DNA of 56,138 nucleotides from Gordonia sp. (in: high G+C Gram-positive bacteria) (GCF_020438995.1 NZ_JAGQTN010000159.1:1-56138); one strand, 5' to 3'; counted from the stretch's first letter, positions 8,823 to 17,202 are shown. A program made the numbers and translations. The notes: generated by a model not told the origin, from the letters alone.

Positions 8823-9650
8823 GTGCGGACAATTCTCAGTGCTGTTCTGACACTCGCCGCGATGGCTGCCATCGTGCTGGCGGTGCCGTCGTGGTGGGTC
8901 AATGCGCGGCTGGTCGATTCCAACGGTTTCGCGTCGACGATGCGTCCGGTGGCCGAGCAGCAGAAGGTCCGGGACTACATGACCGAGCAGATCACGCAGG
9001 GCGTGATTGACCGGACGGGCGGTTCGGGGAGTTTCACGGGCGGGGTGACGAGCGCTTTCGTTACTCCGCTCGCCCGTGCATACACCAATTCTGCCGAGTT
9101 CAAGGACGATTTCGTCGCGGTCGTCTCCGACCAGCACGACTATCTGTTCAACAAGCCGGCCGCCGACGGGCGCGAGGACCATGGTCTCGAACTCGACATC
9201 GCACCGATGGTGAATCGGGTGCTCAAGAAGCTCGGCGTTCCGGTGCAGACGTCCCAGCAGGTGCTGGTGCAGTTGAGCGGTTCGAATCTGGAGGCCGGGC
9301 GATACCACGAGACCGGCCTCAATATCGCCCGGCTGGCGTACGGGTCGGCGGCTGTCGCGATCGTCGGCGCCCTCGGCGGGTTGGTGATCGCCCGCCGCCG
9401 GGGCCTGGTGCTGCTGGCCCTGGGCCTGGCCACGATAGCCGCCGCCGTCGTCAGCTACGCGGCGGCCGTGGTGGGCGCCGGCCGCGCCAAGGACGAACTC
9501 ACCGGCGGCGCGGGTTCGGACCGTGCGGTGAGCGAGGCGATCGTCGACACCGTGCTCGGCAATCTGCGTGAGCTGTCGTACATCGTCGGCGGAGCCGGCC
9601 TGGGTGTGTTGCTCCTGGGTGTGGCCATCACTGTGATCACGCGCCGCTGA
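8823..9650 (+). CDS. Membrane protein with extracytoplasmic domain, unknown function
   Basis: A 275-residue protein starting at GTG 8823. An N-terminal membrane helix (about 3-24) is followed by an extracytoplasmic domain (about 30-155, containing a DYMTEQITQGV helix and a tandem of charged helices) and then two or three hydrophobic segments (about 165-185, 190-215 and 247-270). This layout resembles small actinobacterial integral membrane proteins that carry a soluble loop after a signal-anchor. No catalytic motif was recognised. It lies 24 bases after ppk2 and could be cotranscribed with it; convergent with the peptidase gene. Confidence 0.75.
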   Translation: MRTILSAVLTLAAMAAIVLAVPSWWVNARLVDSNGFASTMRPVAEQQKVRDYMTEQITQGVIDRTGGSGSFTGGVTSAFVTPLARAYTNSAEFKDDFVAVVSDQHDYLFNKPAADGREDHGLELDIAPMVNRVLKKLGVPVQTSQQVLVQLSGSNLEAGRYHETGLNIARLAYGSAAVAIVGALGGLVIARRRGLVLLALGLATIAAAVVSYAAAVVGAGRAKDELTGGAGSDRAVSEAIVDTVLGNLRELSYIVGGAGLGVLLLGVAITVITRR

Positions 9651-9660
9651 GTACCCCGCC

Positions 9661-9700
9661 TGTTGAGGTGCGAGGAGCGCTGGCGACGAGCCTCGAAACT
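9661..9700 (+). repeat. Dispersed intergenic repeat, copy 1
   Basis: A 40-base element of the form TTGAGGTGCGAGGAGCG...GACGAGCCTCGAAAC between two convergent genes. Related copies are at 11803-11840 and, as an inverted pair, at 32745-32850. Elements of this kind are scattered in many actinobacterial genomes and can fold into a hairpin when paired. Confidence 0.75.
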
Positions 9701-9708
9701 CCGCGAGA

Positions 9709-11775
9709 TCACACGCTACCGATTGTGCGCCACAGGAATTCGTAAGCCAGAGCGGATTTGAACGCCGACTGCTTGTTGTCGGCGGCACCGCCGTGCCCGC
9801 CTTCGATATTCTCGTAGTAGCTGACGCGGTGCCCGGTCTCCTCGAGTCTGGCGACGAACTTGCGGGCGTGCCCCGGGTGCACCCGGTCGTCGCGGGTGGA
9901 GGTGGTCACCAGGATCGGCGGATAGTCGGTGTCGGCGTCGATGTGCTGGTATGGCGAGTACTCGCCGATGTACGCCCATTCGTCGGGGTTGTCGGGGTCG
10001 CCGTATTCGGCCATCCACGACGCGCCGGCGAGCAGCAGATGGTAGCGACGCATGTCGAGCAGCGGAACCTGACACACGATGGCGCCGAACAACTCCGGAT
10101 AGCGCGTCAGCATCACCCCCATCAGCAGGCCACCGTTGGAACCGCCCTGCGCGGCCAGTTGCCGCGGTGTGGTGAGCCCGTCGGCGACAAGCTTTTTCGC
10201 GACCGCCGAGAAGTCCTCGTATACCTTGTGCCGGTTGGCTTTCTGGGTCTGGGTATGCCACAGCGGACCGTACTCGCCGCCGCCGCGGATGTTGGCGATC
10301 ACGTAGATGCCGCCCCGGGAGATCCAGTTGCGGCCGCTCACCGCGGTGTACGTCGGTGTCTGCGACACCTGGAAACCGCCGTAGCCGTACAGCAGTGTGG
10401 GGCCGCTCGTCACATTCTCATCCCGGATCACGAAGTACGGGATCTCGGTGCCGTCGGCGGAGGTGGCGAAGTGCTGTTCGGTGCTCACCGTCGACGTGTC
10501 GTATTGTGCCGGTGCGGATTTGATCACGGTGACCGGCGCGCCGCTGTCTCCGTGCAGCAACGCCGGTGGCGTGGTGAACGACGAAGCGGTCCAGAAGGCT
10601 TCGTCACTGTTGTCGGGGTCGGTGTCGAGTACGGAGATGGTGGCCAGGTCCGGCAGTCCCGGCTGCGGTACCGGCGTCCAGTCGCCGAGTGTGATCACCT
10701 CCACCTCGGTGGCCACGTCGCGCAGTTTCACCAGAATCAGATGGGATCTGGTGAACGCGAACTTCTCGAGAGAGGTGTGCGCGTCGGGGGCGAACAGCAC
10801 CGTGTGATCGCGGCCGCTCGCGAGATAGTCGTCGTAGTCGAATACCAGCAGGGTGTCGGCGTCGTAGGTGATGTCGCCGGCGGCCGGTGCTGACACGGTC
10901 GGTGATGACACGGTCCAGGGGGATCGGGTCAGCACCAGCAGCCAGTTCCGGAACACGGAGAACCGCGAGTCGGTGGGCACCTCGATCTCGACCAGCGCGC
11001 TGTCCACCAGCTCGTAGGTGATGGTGTTGTAGAAGTCGGTGCTGCGCATGACGTAGTCGCGCTCGAATCCGGGTGTCGAGTCGTGCGATGCGGACACCGC
11101 CACGTCGCCGGGGTCGCCGGTGAACACGGTGATCGCGTCGTCGAGGGGGGTGCCACGTGTCCAGCGTTTGGTGACCCGCGCATACCCCGACGACGTCATC
11201 GCCCCGTGTCCGTCGGGCTGCCCACCGAAGTCGGTGCCCACCCAGATGGTGTCGTGATCGATCCAGTCGATGCGGGACTTGTTCTCCGGCAACACGAATC
11301 CGTCGGTGACCCAGGTGCGGGCGTCGACGTCGAACTCGCGGATCACTACCGCGTCGGCGCCGCCCCGCGACAGCGACACGAGGGCTCGCGTGTAGTCGGG
11401 GCACAACATCGTGACCGACGACCACACCCAATTCTCGTCCTCGGCGGCGGCGAGGGCATCGACGTCGATCAGCACATCCCAGTCGGGGGTGTCCGTCGCG
11501 TACGACTCCAAAGTGGTCCGCCGCCAGAGCCCCTTCGGATTCTGCGCGTCCTTCCAGAAGTTGTACAGAAACTCACCGCGTCTGCGCACGTACGGAATCC
11601 GCTCGTCGGTGTCGAGCACCTCCAGCGTCTGCGCCCGCATCTGACGGAACCGATCGCAGTCGGTGAGCGATGCGACGGTCGGCTCGTTGTGCGCCCGAAC
11701 CCACTCGAGCGCCGCCTCCCCGGTCACCTCTTCGAGCCAAAGATACGGATCGTCTGCTGCAGGCGTCTCGGTCAC
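9709..11775 (-). CDS. Prolyl oligopeptidase family serine peptidase (S9)
   Basis: A 688-residue peptidase with an N-terminal beta-propeller (DDPYLWLEEVTG at the start is the family hallmark) and a C-terminal alpha/beta-hydrolase domain. The nucleophile is Ser546 in GGSNGG, the acid is in TRDDRVHPGH and the histidine is His661 in EGGHGG. These enzymes cut short proline-containing peptides in the cytosol or periplasm; no signal peptide is seen. GTG 11775 is chosen because it gives the start VTETPAADDPYLWLE; the longer frame to 11838 crosses a dispersed repeat. A repeat element flanks each end of the gene. Confidence 0.93.
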   Translation of the reverse strand: MTETPAADDPYLWLEEVTGEAALEWVRAHNEPTVASLTDCDRFRQMRAQTLEVLDTDERIPYVRRRGEFLYNFWKDAQNPKGLWRRTTLESYATDTPDWDVLIDVDALAAAEDENWVWSSVTMLCPDYTRALVSLSRGGADAVVIREFDVDARTWVTDGFVLPENKSRIDWIDHDTIWVGTDFGGQPDGHGAMTSSGYARVTKRWTRGTPLDDAITVFTGDPGDVAVSASHDSTPGFERDYVMRSTDFYNTITYELVDSALVEIEVPTDSRFSVFRNWLLVLTRSPWTVSSPTVSAPAAGDITYDADTLLVFDYDDYLASGRDHTVLFAPDAHTSLEKFAFTRSHLILVKLRDVATEVEVITLGDWTPVPQPGLPDLATISVLDTDPDNSDEAFWTASSFTTPPALLHGDSGAPVTVIKSAPAQYDTSTVSTEQHFATSADGTEIPYFVIRDENVTSGPTLLYGYGGFQVSQTPTYTAVSGRNWISRGGIYVIANIRGGGEYGPLWHTQTQKANRHKVYEDFSAVAKKLVADGLTTPRQLAAQGGSNGGLLMGVMLTRYPELFGAIVCQVPLLDMRRYHLLLAGASWMAEYGDPDNPDEWAYIGEYSPYQHIDADTDYPPILVTTSTRDDRVHPGHARKFVARLEETGHRVSYYENIEGGHGGAADNKQSAFKSALAYEFLWRTIGSV

Positions 11776-11802
11776 CCGTCCAGTCTGCACCACCCCCTCG
11801 CT

Positions 11803-11840
11803 GGAGGAGGTACGAGGAGTGTCAGCGACGAGCCTCAACC
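11803..11840 (+). repeat. Dispersed intergenic repeat, copy 2
   Basis: A degenerate copy of the element at 9661-9700: GAGGTACGAGGAGTG then CAGCGACGAGCCTC. It lies upstream of the peptidase gene and downstream of the TerD gene. Confidence 0.6.
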
Positions 11841-11851
11841 GGCAGTGGGGA

Positions 11852-12541
11852 CTACTTGCGGCCGGCCTTCCAGTTCAGGCCCCAGTTGTAGGCCTCGTCG
11901 ACCTTGTCCTGGGCACCGCGGATGTAGCGCACCTCGCGGTTGACGACGAGTTCGCCGCCGCGGTTCTCGAACAGGGCGATCGCGCACGAGAGCGCGCTCT
12001 GGTCGGCCTCGTCCAGGCGGACCTCGATCTGCGGTCCGTTCGTCGGGAAGACGGTCACCACGCCGTTGGCGGCGGCCCAGTTGGGGGCGCCCTCGTAGAT
12101 GTAGGCGAAGATGAGGATTCGCCGGATCTGCTGTGTCGCAGCCAGATCGATGTACATGTTCTCGCCGCCGGTGCCCGAACCCGAGCGGTCGTCGCCGTCG
12201 AGGAGAATGATCGGCTTGCCCTCACGCGGCGCCTGGAACGAGTTGCCGAGGGCCTGTACGATGCCCTTGCTGCCGTCGGTGAACTCCCACAGGCAGGCCA
12301 GGTCGAGGTCGATTCCGCTGGACCGTTTGAAGAAGCCGCCCTTCTTGGCGCCGCTGGTCCAGTTGAGGTTCACCCGCAGTTGTCCGACGGCCGAGCCCTG
12401 CTTGGCCAGCGAGACGCTGGGTGCCGACTTGGTGAGCGTCACCTTCTGCAGCGATATCCCGGGTTGGGCGGGGGCCTGCTGGGTCGGGGGCTGCTGCGGG
12501 GCGGCAGGCTGCGACGGTCGCTTGTTGTAGTCGATACCCAT
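11852..12541 (-). CDS. TerD-family stress protein
   Basis: A 229-residue cytosolic protein. A Pro/Gln-rich linker (about residues 8-30) precedes a complete TerD domain with ISLQKV, LRVNLNW, the acidic metal-binding segment SGIDLDLACLWE and GDDRSGS, and a C-terminal IYEGAPNW/NGVVTVF block. TerD domains bind Ca2+ and occur in tellurite-resistance and phage or stress response systems. Here the gene is alone among Ter genes but lies 109 bases downstream of an Hsp70 and its partner on the same strand, so a shared role in protein-quality control under stress is inferred. Start ATG 12541 is chosen because the long upstream frame is only a shadow. Confidence 0.9.
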   Translation of the reverse strand: MGIDYNKRPSQPAAPQQPPTQQAPAQPGISLQKVTLTKSAPSVSLAKQGSAVGQLRVNLNWTSGAKKGGFFKRSSGIDLDLACLWEFTDGSKGIVQALGNSFQAPREGKPIILLDGDDRSGSGTGGENMYIDLAATQQIRRILIFAYIYEGAPNWAAANGVVTVFPTNGPQIEVRLDEADQSALSCAIALFENRGGELVVNREVRYIRGAQDKVDEAYNWGLNWKAGRK

Positions 12542-12650
12542 TGTCACTGTTCCTCTTCGGTATTGGTGTCGGTGCTGTTCGTGACGGTTGTGCGCGATGA
12601 AACCTGTTGTGGTGTCGTATGTTTTGGAATCCATGTCGGGGACGGAATGG

Positions 12651-14159
12651 TCAGCGGACCTCGATGCGGGCGCGGCGGCCGAATCCGTCGGCCACCTCCA
12701 GGGTTCCCGACGGTGTGCGGCGGCAGCTCGCGACCGCCGCATAGCAGGGACGTGAATCGTCGGGCACCACGAATCCACCGTCGACGTGATAGCGGGAGTT
12801 GGTGATCTTGACGGCGACCGCCGACGGGTCGCCGGGTGCCGCCGGGGGCGCATCGCGACGTAGGTAGACCATCGCCTCGGTCACCCCCGGCGGCCAGGCG
12901 AATGTCAGGACGCCGCCACCCGCGCCGAACACGGCGATGTCGGGCAGGCCGGGGACGGTGGGGGGTCCGGTCGGCACTGGATCAGCTTCGGTACGTTGAC
13001 GTTTCGGTGCTCTGCGGGTGGTGTCGATGCGTCCGGGAACCGGCGGTGCGGGGGTGTCCGAGGGTGGTGGCGTGACTTCTGGTGCCGGGACGGGCTGTGG
13101 GTCCGGAGGTCGGGGCCGTGCGGGGGCGGGCTGGAAGATCTCCGGGGGCTGCGAGGGTGGTTCCTCGCTCTCCACCGAGGCCCCGAATTCACCCGCGAGG
13201 TCGTGCAGAATCTGGCGCGCACCGGCCGGGCCGAGACCGCGATCGATTGCCTCCTCGAACAGGAACTCGTAATCACCGTGCCGCAGAACATCTTCGACGA
13301 GCACAGCGGCCCGCACCCGGGGACGCAGGTAGTCGGCGACGGATTCGCTGACCGCCTTGCAGTAGGCGATGAGCCGGGCGATGTCGCCGAGCAGGATATC
13401 GCGGCAGTGGACGACGAGTTCGTCGAGCACCGCCCGCATCGGGCCGGCCGGCATCTCGCGGACCCGATCGGACAGGATCCCGACGCGGGTCTCGATCCGC
13501 TCGGCGTCGGTGGCGTCGTCGAGGCTCATTCGCAGCAGCGCGAGGAGTGTCGGGGTGGGTTCGTTGCCGGACTGGATGCGGTCGAATTCGCCTAGCAGCC
13601 TGGTGATCTGGCTCAGGCGCTGTTCACTGATCGGGTCAGGTGGCGCCGTCGGCGGCGCGGGTTGCGTGGTGTCGCCGATGATGCGGTGCCGGCGCATCCG
13701 GGCCTCGATCTCGTCCGGGGTGAGCCCTCCCATCGCACCGATGTCGGACAGCCCGGCCCGTTTGGATTCGGGGATGCCGCCGTACCGTTCGACGAGCCGT
13801 TCGATCGCGTTGTCGAGCAGTTCATATCGTCCCGCATCCCGCTGTTCACGTTGTGCGGCAACGGCTCTGGCTTCGACGATCCGGCTGGTGGCGTACCGCA
13901 GCGGCTTCGACCGCGTGTCGTGGGAGCGCACCAGCTGGGTCACCAGGCTGCGGTACTTGGGGTGATCGCGTTGCTTCTGCCAGAACGCCCACACCGCTTC
14001 GATTCTGCCGACGGCCTGATCGTCGGTGATCCGCTCGGCCTCGTCGAGCGGAATATCGTACAGCTCAAACGAATCGGAGGACGACAGTCCGCCGCGCCGG
14101 TCGACGGCGGCGAGGACGCGTTTGCGGTAGTCGTTGGAGTTGAACGGTTGCATCACCAT
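12651..14159 (-). CDS. Hsp70-operon partner protein with FN3-like C-terminus
   Basis: A 502-residue protein. The N-terminus (about 1-85) contains SFELYDIPLDEAE and AVWAFWQKQRDHPKYRSLVTQL, which weakly resembles the divergent J-like domains found next to actinobacterial Hsp70s, but no HPD tripeptide is present (it has RDHPK). A helical middle region with LLRMSLDDATDAERIETRVGIL follows, then a Pro-rich linker (about 335-395). The last about 100 residues form a beta-sandwich pattern (GVLTFAWPPGVTEAMVYLR, RYHVDGGF). The start overlaps the Hsp70 stop (TGATG), so the two are coupled. A co-chaperone or client adaptor role is inferred, not shown. Confidence 0.75.
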   Translation of the reverse strand: MVMQPFNSNDYRKRVLAAVDRRGGLSSSDSFELYDIPLDEAERITDDQAVGRIEAVWAFWQKQRDHPKYRSLVTQLVRSHDTRSKPLRYATSRIVEARAVAAQREQRDAGRYELLDNAIERLVERYGGIPESKRAGLSDIGAMGGLTPDEIEARMRRHRIIGDTTQPAPPTAPPDPISEQRLSQITRLLGEFDRIQSGNEPTPTLLALLRMSLDDATDAERIETRVGILSDRVREMPAGPMRAVLDELVVHCRDILLGDIARLIAYCKAVSESVADYLRPRVRAAVLVEDVLRHGDYEFLFEEAIDRGLGPAGARQILHDLAGEFGASVESEEPPSQPPEIFQPAPARPRPPDPQPVPAPEVTPPPSDTPAPPVPGRIDTTRRAPKRQRTEADPVPTGPPTVPGLPDIAVFGAGGGVLTFAWPPGVTEAMVYLRRDAPPAAPGDPSAVAVKITNSRYHVDGGFVVPDDSRPCYAAVASCRRTPSGTLEVADGFGRRARIEVR

Positions 14160-15829
14160 CACCCGTCGCGGCGCCGGGACCGGTGGACCTGTTCGAGTTC
14201 GCGATTGACCTCCGATTGTGACAGTGTCGCACCGGTTTTCGCCGACAATCGCAATGGTATCCCGGCGTCGACGTGGAAGGCCGTCACGTGCAGCACGCCG
14301 TCGAATCCCATCTCGAAAGTCACCTGCACCTCGCTGCCCTCGTCGTGGCCGCGGGGGATGTCGCGAATGGTGCCCTCTATCAGTATCTTTGCGTCCTGGG
14401 GGCGGGAGGATTCCTGCTGCCCGGCCTGTTCGAGGACGGTCAGCTCGATGATGTCCTGGTCGGCACGCATCGTGCCGAACGACCGTCGCACCCGGATGGG
14501 CAGGGTCTGGTTGCGGTGCACCAGCCACGATGCCTGCAGGTCGCCGTCGCGAACGGCGAGCACTCCGAAGCCGCGGGACACCACCGTGTCGACGGTGATC
14601 TCCAGCATCCGACGCACCCCGCTCACCGGCAGCCCGAACGCCGCGGCCACCCGACTGCACGATTCGTCGACGTCGGTGGGCGATGCCGACAGCACCGGCG
14701 CACCGTCGGCGAGGCGGCCCCGGGTGCGCAGGTCGGCCGTCACCAGCCGTTCCACTTCCAGTTTGTCGCCGTAGATGGCGGCGCCCTTGGCGACGGCCAG
14801 ATCCGGGTCCGACAGTTGCGGATTGAGGCCCAGTTCGTCGCGGATCATGTTGGCGACCATCGGCATTCGCGATGAGCCGCCCACCAGCAGCACCCGGTCG
14901 ATGTTGGCCGCACCCCGGTCGCGCGCGGCGGCCAGACAGGACCGGGTCAGTTCGACGGTGCGCTTGAGCAGCGGCCCGGTGAGGTCTTCGAGTTGCGCGC
15001 GGGTCAGCGTGATCACCGACCGCACCCCGTCGTGGGCGACGATCACCGACGTCGAATCCGAATCCGACAGTTCATGTTTGGCGCGTTCGGCGGCCAGCAC
15101 CAGCGCCTGTGATCCGGCCGAGTCGTCGAGTGGGTCCTCGGCGTCGGGATGTTCGGCGCAGAATTGCTGCGACAGGTACAGCGCGATCCGTTCGTCCCAG
15201 TCGGCGCCGCCGAGTTGATGATCGCCGTCGACGGCCAGCACCGAGATACGCCGGTCGGCCAGTTCGATGACGGTGGCGTCGAATGTTCCGCCGCCCAGGT
15301 CGTACACCAGCACCTTCTCATCGGGTGTCGACGACGAGAAGGCGTCGGTGATCTTGCTGAACCCGTACGACAGGGCGGCGGCGATCGGCTCGGACAGCAC
15401 ACCGGCCACCTCGATGCCCGCGTAGCTGCCGGCCTGGATGGTGGCGCGGCGTTCGTCGTCACCGAAGTAGGCGGGCACGGTGATCACCGCCCGCTGCACC
15501 TGCTCGCCGGAGAACGCGGCGTCGGAGATCAGCGACTTGAGGATGAGCGCGGAGATCGCCGGCGCCGACCACGTCTGCCCGTGCGCCACGAACCGCCAGT
15601 CCGCATCCCCCATACGTCGCTTGACCAGCGCGCACACGTTGTCGGGGTCCAGCCGGGCCTGCCTGCGGGCACCCTCACCGACCACATGGTCATAGGCCGA
15701 CGCCAGCAGTACCACGCTCGGGGTGGTCTGGGACCCGTCCAGACCTGCGATGATCCGGGGCCGGCTCCCGGCGTCCACCGTCGCGATGGCGGAGTTGGTC
15801 GTGCCCAAGTCGATTCCGTAGACGCCCAC
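14159..15829 (-). CDS. Hsp70 (DnaK-like) protein lacking the helical lid
   Basis: A 556-residue DnaK-like ATPase. Its nucleotide-binding domain is intact: GIDLGTTNSAIA (phosphate 1), VPAYFGDDERRAT, LSEPIAAALSYG (connect), VYDLGGGTFDATV (phosphate 2) and VLLVGGSSRMPMV (adenosine). A segment of about 50 residues replaces the usual interdomain linker, and a short beta substrate-binding domain follows (GFGVLAVRDGD, NQTLPIRV, IEGTIRDIP, FDGVLHVTAF). The protein ends soon after, without the C-terminal helical lid of the housekeeping DnaK (about 610-640 residues). Start GTG 15829 places MGVYGIDLGTTN at the N-terminus. It is divergent from a GrpE-like gene and coupled to the next gene. Confidence 0.92.
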   Translation of the reverse strand: MGVYGIDLGTTNSAIATVDAGSRPRIIAGLDGSQTTPSVVLLASAYDHVVGEGARRQARLDPDNVCALVKRRMGDADWRFVAHGQTWSAPAISALILKSLISDAAFSGEQVQRAVITVPAYFGDDERRATIQAGSYAGIEVAGVLSEPIAAALSYGFSKITDAFSSSTPDEKVLVYDLGGGTFDATVIELADRRISVLAVDGDHQLGGADWDERIALYLSQQFCAEHPDAEDPLDDSAGSQALVLAAERAKHELSDSDSTSVIVAHDGVRSVITLTRAQLEDLTGPLLKRTVELTRSCLAAARDRGAANIDRVLLVGGSSRMPMVANMIRDELGLNPQLSDPDLAVAKGAAIYGDKLEVERLVTADLRTRGRLADGAPVLSASPTDVDESCSRVAAAFGLPVSGVRRMLEITVDTVVSRGFGVLAVRDGDLQASWLVHRNQTLPIRVRRSFGTMRADQDIIELTVLEQAGQQESSRPQDAKILIEGTIRDIPRGHDEGSEVQVTFEMGFDGVLHVTAFHVDAGIPLRLSAKTGATLSQSEVNRELEQVHRSRRRDG

Positions 15830-15895
15830 GATCAGCCAGCCTAACAGCGCAAAACGCCCAACGGCAGGGGTGCGCGGCGGCGCTACTCTGAGCAG
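15830..15895. promoter_or_regulatory. Divergent promoter region between hsp70-like and grpE-like genes
   Basis: Only 66 bases separate the two divergent start codons, so both promoters must lie here or inside the coding ends. TACTCT near 15883 is a weak -10 candidate for the plus-strand gene. No HAIR (CTTGAGT-N7-ACTCAAG) or CIRCE heat-shock operator was seen. Confidence 0.35.
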
Positions 15896-16327
15896 ATGAC
15901 AGACGTTGACGACCAGTTGCGACAACTCGCCGAACGCGTGGAGGACCTGACCCGCGTGGTGGTCAGGCAGGCGCAGACCCTCGACCAACTCGTCGACGCC
16001 GACCGCGCCCGCACCTCCGGCCCCGACCTGCCCCTGCTTGTGGAACTGTTCGCCGTCTTCGTCGACGCCGACGCCTGCGCCCGCTCCGGCGACGCCGCCT
16101 TCGCCTCCATCGCGGGCAGCCTCGAACGCCTCATCACCGGCCGCGGCGGCGAGATCATCACCCCGTCGGTCGGCGACCCCTTCGAGGTCTCCACGATGGA
16201 AGCCGTCGACGTCCGCCCCGCCACCGCCGATGACACCCCCCGCACCGTCGCCGACCCCATCCGCCCCGGTCTGCGCGTCGGCCCCCGCTCCGTCCGCCCC
16301 GCCATGGTCACCGTCTTCGGAGACTGA
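15896..16327 (+). CDS. GrpE-like nucleotide exchange factor, short form
   Basis: A 143-residue protein. The first about 40 residues (DDQLRQLAERVEDLTRVVVRQAQ) are a coiled coil like the GrpE long helix. A short helical core follows, and the C-terminus (VGDPFEVSTMEAVDV, then TVADPIRPGLRVGPRSVRPAMVTVF) matches the GrpE beta-wing, whose usual form is VGxPFDPxxHEAV with RxGYxxxxRVLRPAxVxV. It is shorter than housekeeping GrpE (about 180-210). Divergent from the lid-less Hsp70 gene, it probably serves as its dedicated ADP-release factor. Start ATG 15896 follows GAG; no strong ribosome site is visible. Confidence 0.75.
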   Translation: MTDVDDQLRQLAERVEDLTRVVVRQAQTLDQLVDADRARTSGPDLPLLVELFAVFVDADACARSGDAAFASIAGSLERLITGRGGEIITPSVGDPFEVSTMEAVDVRPATADDTPRTVADPIRPGLRVGPRSVRPAMVTVFGD

Positions 16328-16329
16328 CA

Positions 16330-16440
16330 GTCGACAAGCTGCGCGCGCTCATGGTTGAACGGGGCGTGAGCGAGGACGATATCGTCGCCCAATTCAGTGC
16401 GGCACGCCGAGCGAGCCGGAAGGTTCCGACTGAATCGTGA
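16330..16440 (+). pseudogene. Antitoxin-like remnant
   Basis: Immediately after the GrpE-like stop the frame reads VDKLRALMVERGVSEDDIVA and ends with a basic tail at TGA 16438-16440. The text looks like the C-terminus of a small antitoxin. It has no proper start (the only ATG is at 16351, giving 29 residues) and runs straight into a PIN-toxin start through a GTGA overlap. Read as a degraded antitoxin, this is inference from composition and from its neighbour. Confidence 0.45.
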
Positions 16441-16481
16441 GCGTGAAGCGGATTGTGCTCGACGCGAACATCTCTATATGA
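16437..16481 (+). pseudogene. PIN-domain toxin remnant (VapC-like N-terminus)
   Basis: GTG 16437 begins VSVKRIVLDANISI followed by TGA at 16479. The motif KRIVLDAN is the first strand and catalytic Asp of PIN-domain RNase toxins (usual form MKxIVLDTNV). The rest of the about 130-residue domain is missing; the acetyltransferase gene ends at 16514 on the other strand. The GTGA overlap with the preceding frame is typical of toxin-antitoxin pairs. Confidence 0.5.
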
Positions 16482-16513
16482 CGTTGGAGTGCCGCGGTCA
16501 GTCACATCGCGCT

Positions 16514-17077
16514 TCACAGCGCCCGGCGCATGATGATTCTCGGGAAGCCGTCGATCACCGAAGTGGTGTCGGCGGCTTTCTCGAATCCGGCTTGTTCGAA
16601 CATCTTTCGGGTTCCGACGTAGGCCATGGTCATGTTGACGCGGTCGTTGCCGTTGTCGACGGGGTAGGCCTCGATGACAGGGGCGCCGTGGTCGCGGGCG
16701 AAGTCGACGGCGCCGGCGATCAGCGGTGCGGCTATGCCGCGTTTGCGGAAGCCGGGCCGCACCCGTACGCACCACAGCGACCACACGGGCTGGTCATCGA
16801 TGTGGGGGATCTTGCGGTTTCGGGCGAAGGTGGTGTCCGCGCGGGGTGCGACGGCGGCCCACCCGACGACGTCGCCGCCGTCGTAGGCGAGGACCCCGGG
16901 CGCGGTCTGCCGGCTGCACAGGTCACGCACGAACTCGCCGCGTTCGAGTCCGCGCATCGCGAGGTTCTGTTTCGACGGGATCCGGTAACTGAGGCACCAG
17001 CACACGTTGGCGTCGGGCCGTTTGGGTCCCACCAGGGTGCGGACGTCGTCGAAGTTCGATGCCGGTCGTATCTCCAT
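16514..17077 (-). CDS. GNAT family N-acetyltransferase
   Basis: A 187-residue acetyltransferase. The acetyl-CoA binding loop is visible as VWSLWCVRVRPGFRKRGIAAPL (motif A, with RKRGIA as the Q/RxxGxA turn), followed by a helix and the C-terminal YVGTRKMFEQAGF segment. The N-terminal region has CWCLSY, seen in a subgroup of actinobacterial GNATs of unknown substrate. ATG 17077 is chosen because a G-rich stretch precedes it; an ATG at 17095 would add six residues. It is a lone gene on the minus strand; the toxin remnant lies just beyond its 3' end. Confidence 0.88.
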   Translation of the reverse strand: MEIRPASNFDDVRTLVGPKRPDANVCWCLSYRIPSKQNLAMRGLERGEFVRDLCSRQTAPGVLAYDGGDVVGWAAVAPRADTTFARNRKIPHIDDQPVWSLWCVRVRPGFRKRGIAAPLIAGAVDFARDHGAPVIEAYPVDNGNDRVNMTMAYVGTRKMFEQAGFEKAADTTSVIDGFPRIIMRRAL

Positions 17078-17202
17078 GCCCCCACTGTTCCGCATAACGC
17101 GGTCAGCAACTGTCCGGTTTCGGGCACAAGTACCTGCGGTTGGCGATCAAAGGAAATACGGCGGCGCTGCTGCCGCTGTTCACACCAGTGATTCGCGGCC
17201 GC

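Noticed and set aside
8091-9788. 565-residue minus-strand frame opposite ppk2 and the membrane protein
   Set aside because: It is a shadow of real genes on the plus strand.
11852-12541. A complete tellurite-resistance (ter) operon
   Set aside because: Only a single TerD-family gene is present; TerB, TerC and TerZ-like neighbours were not seen, so a tellurite role is not claimed.
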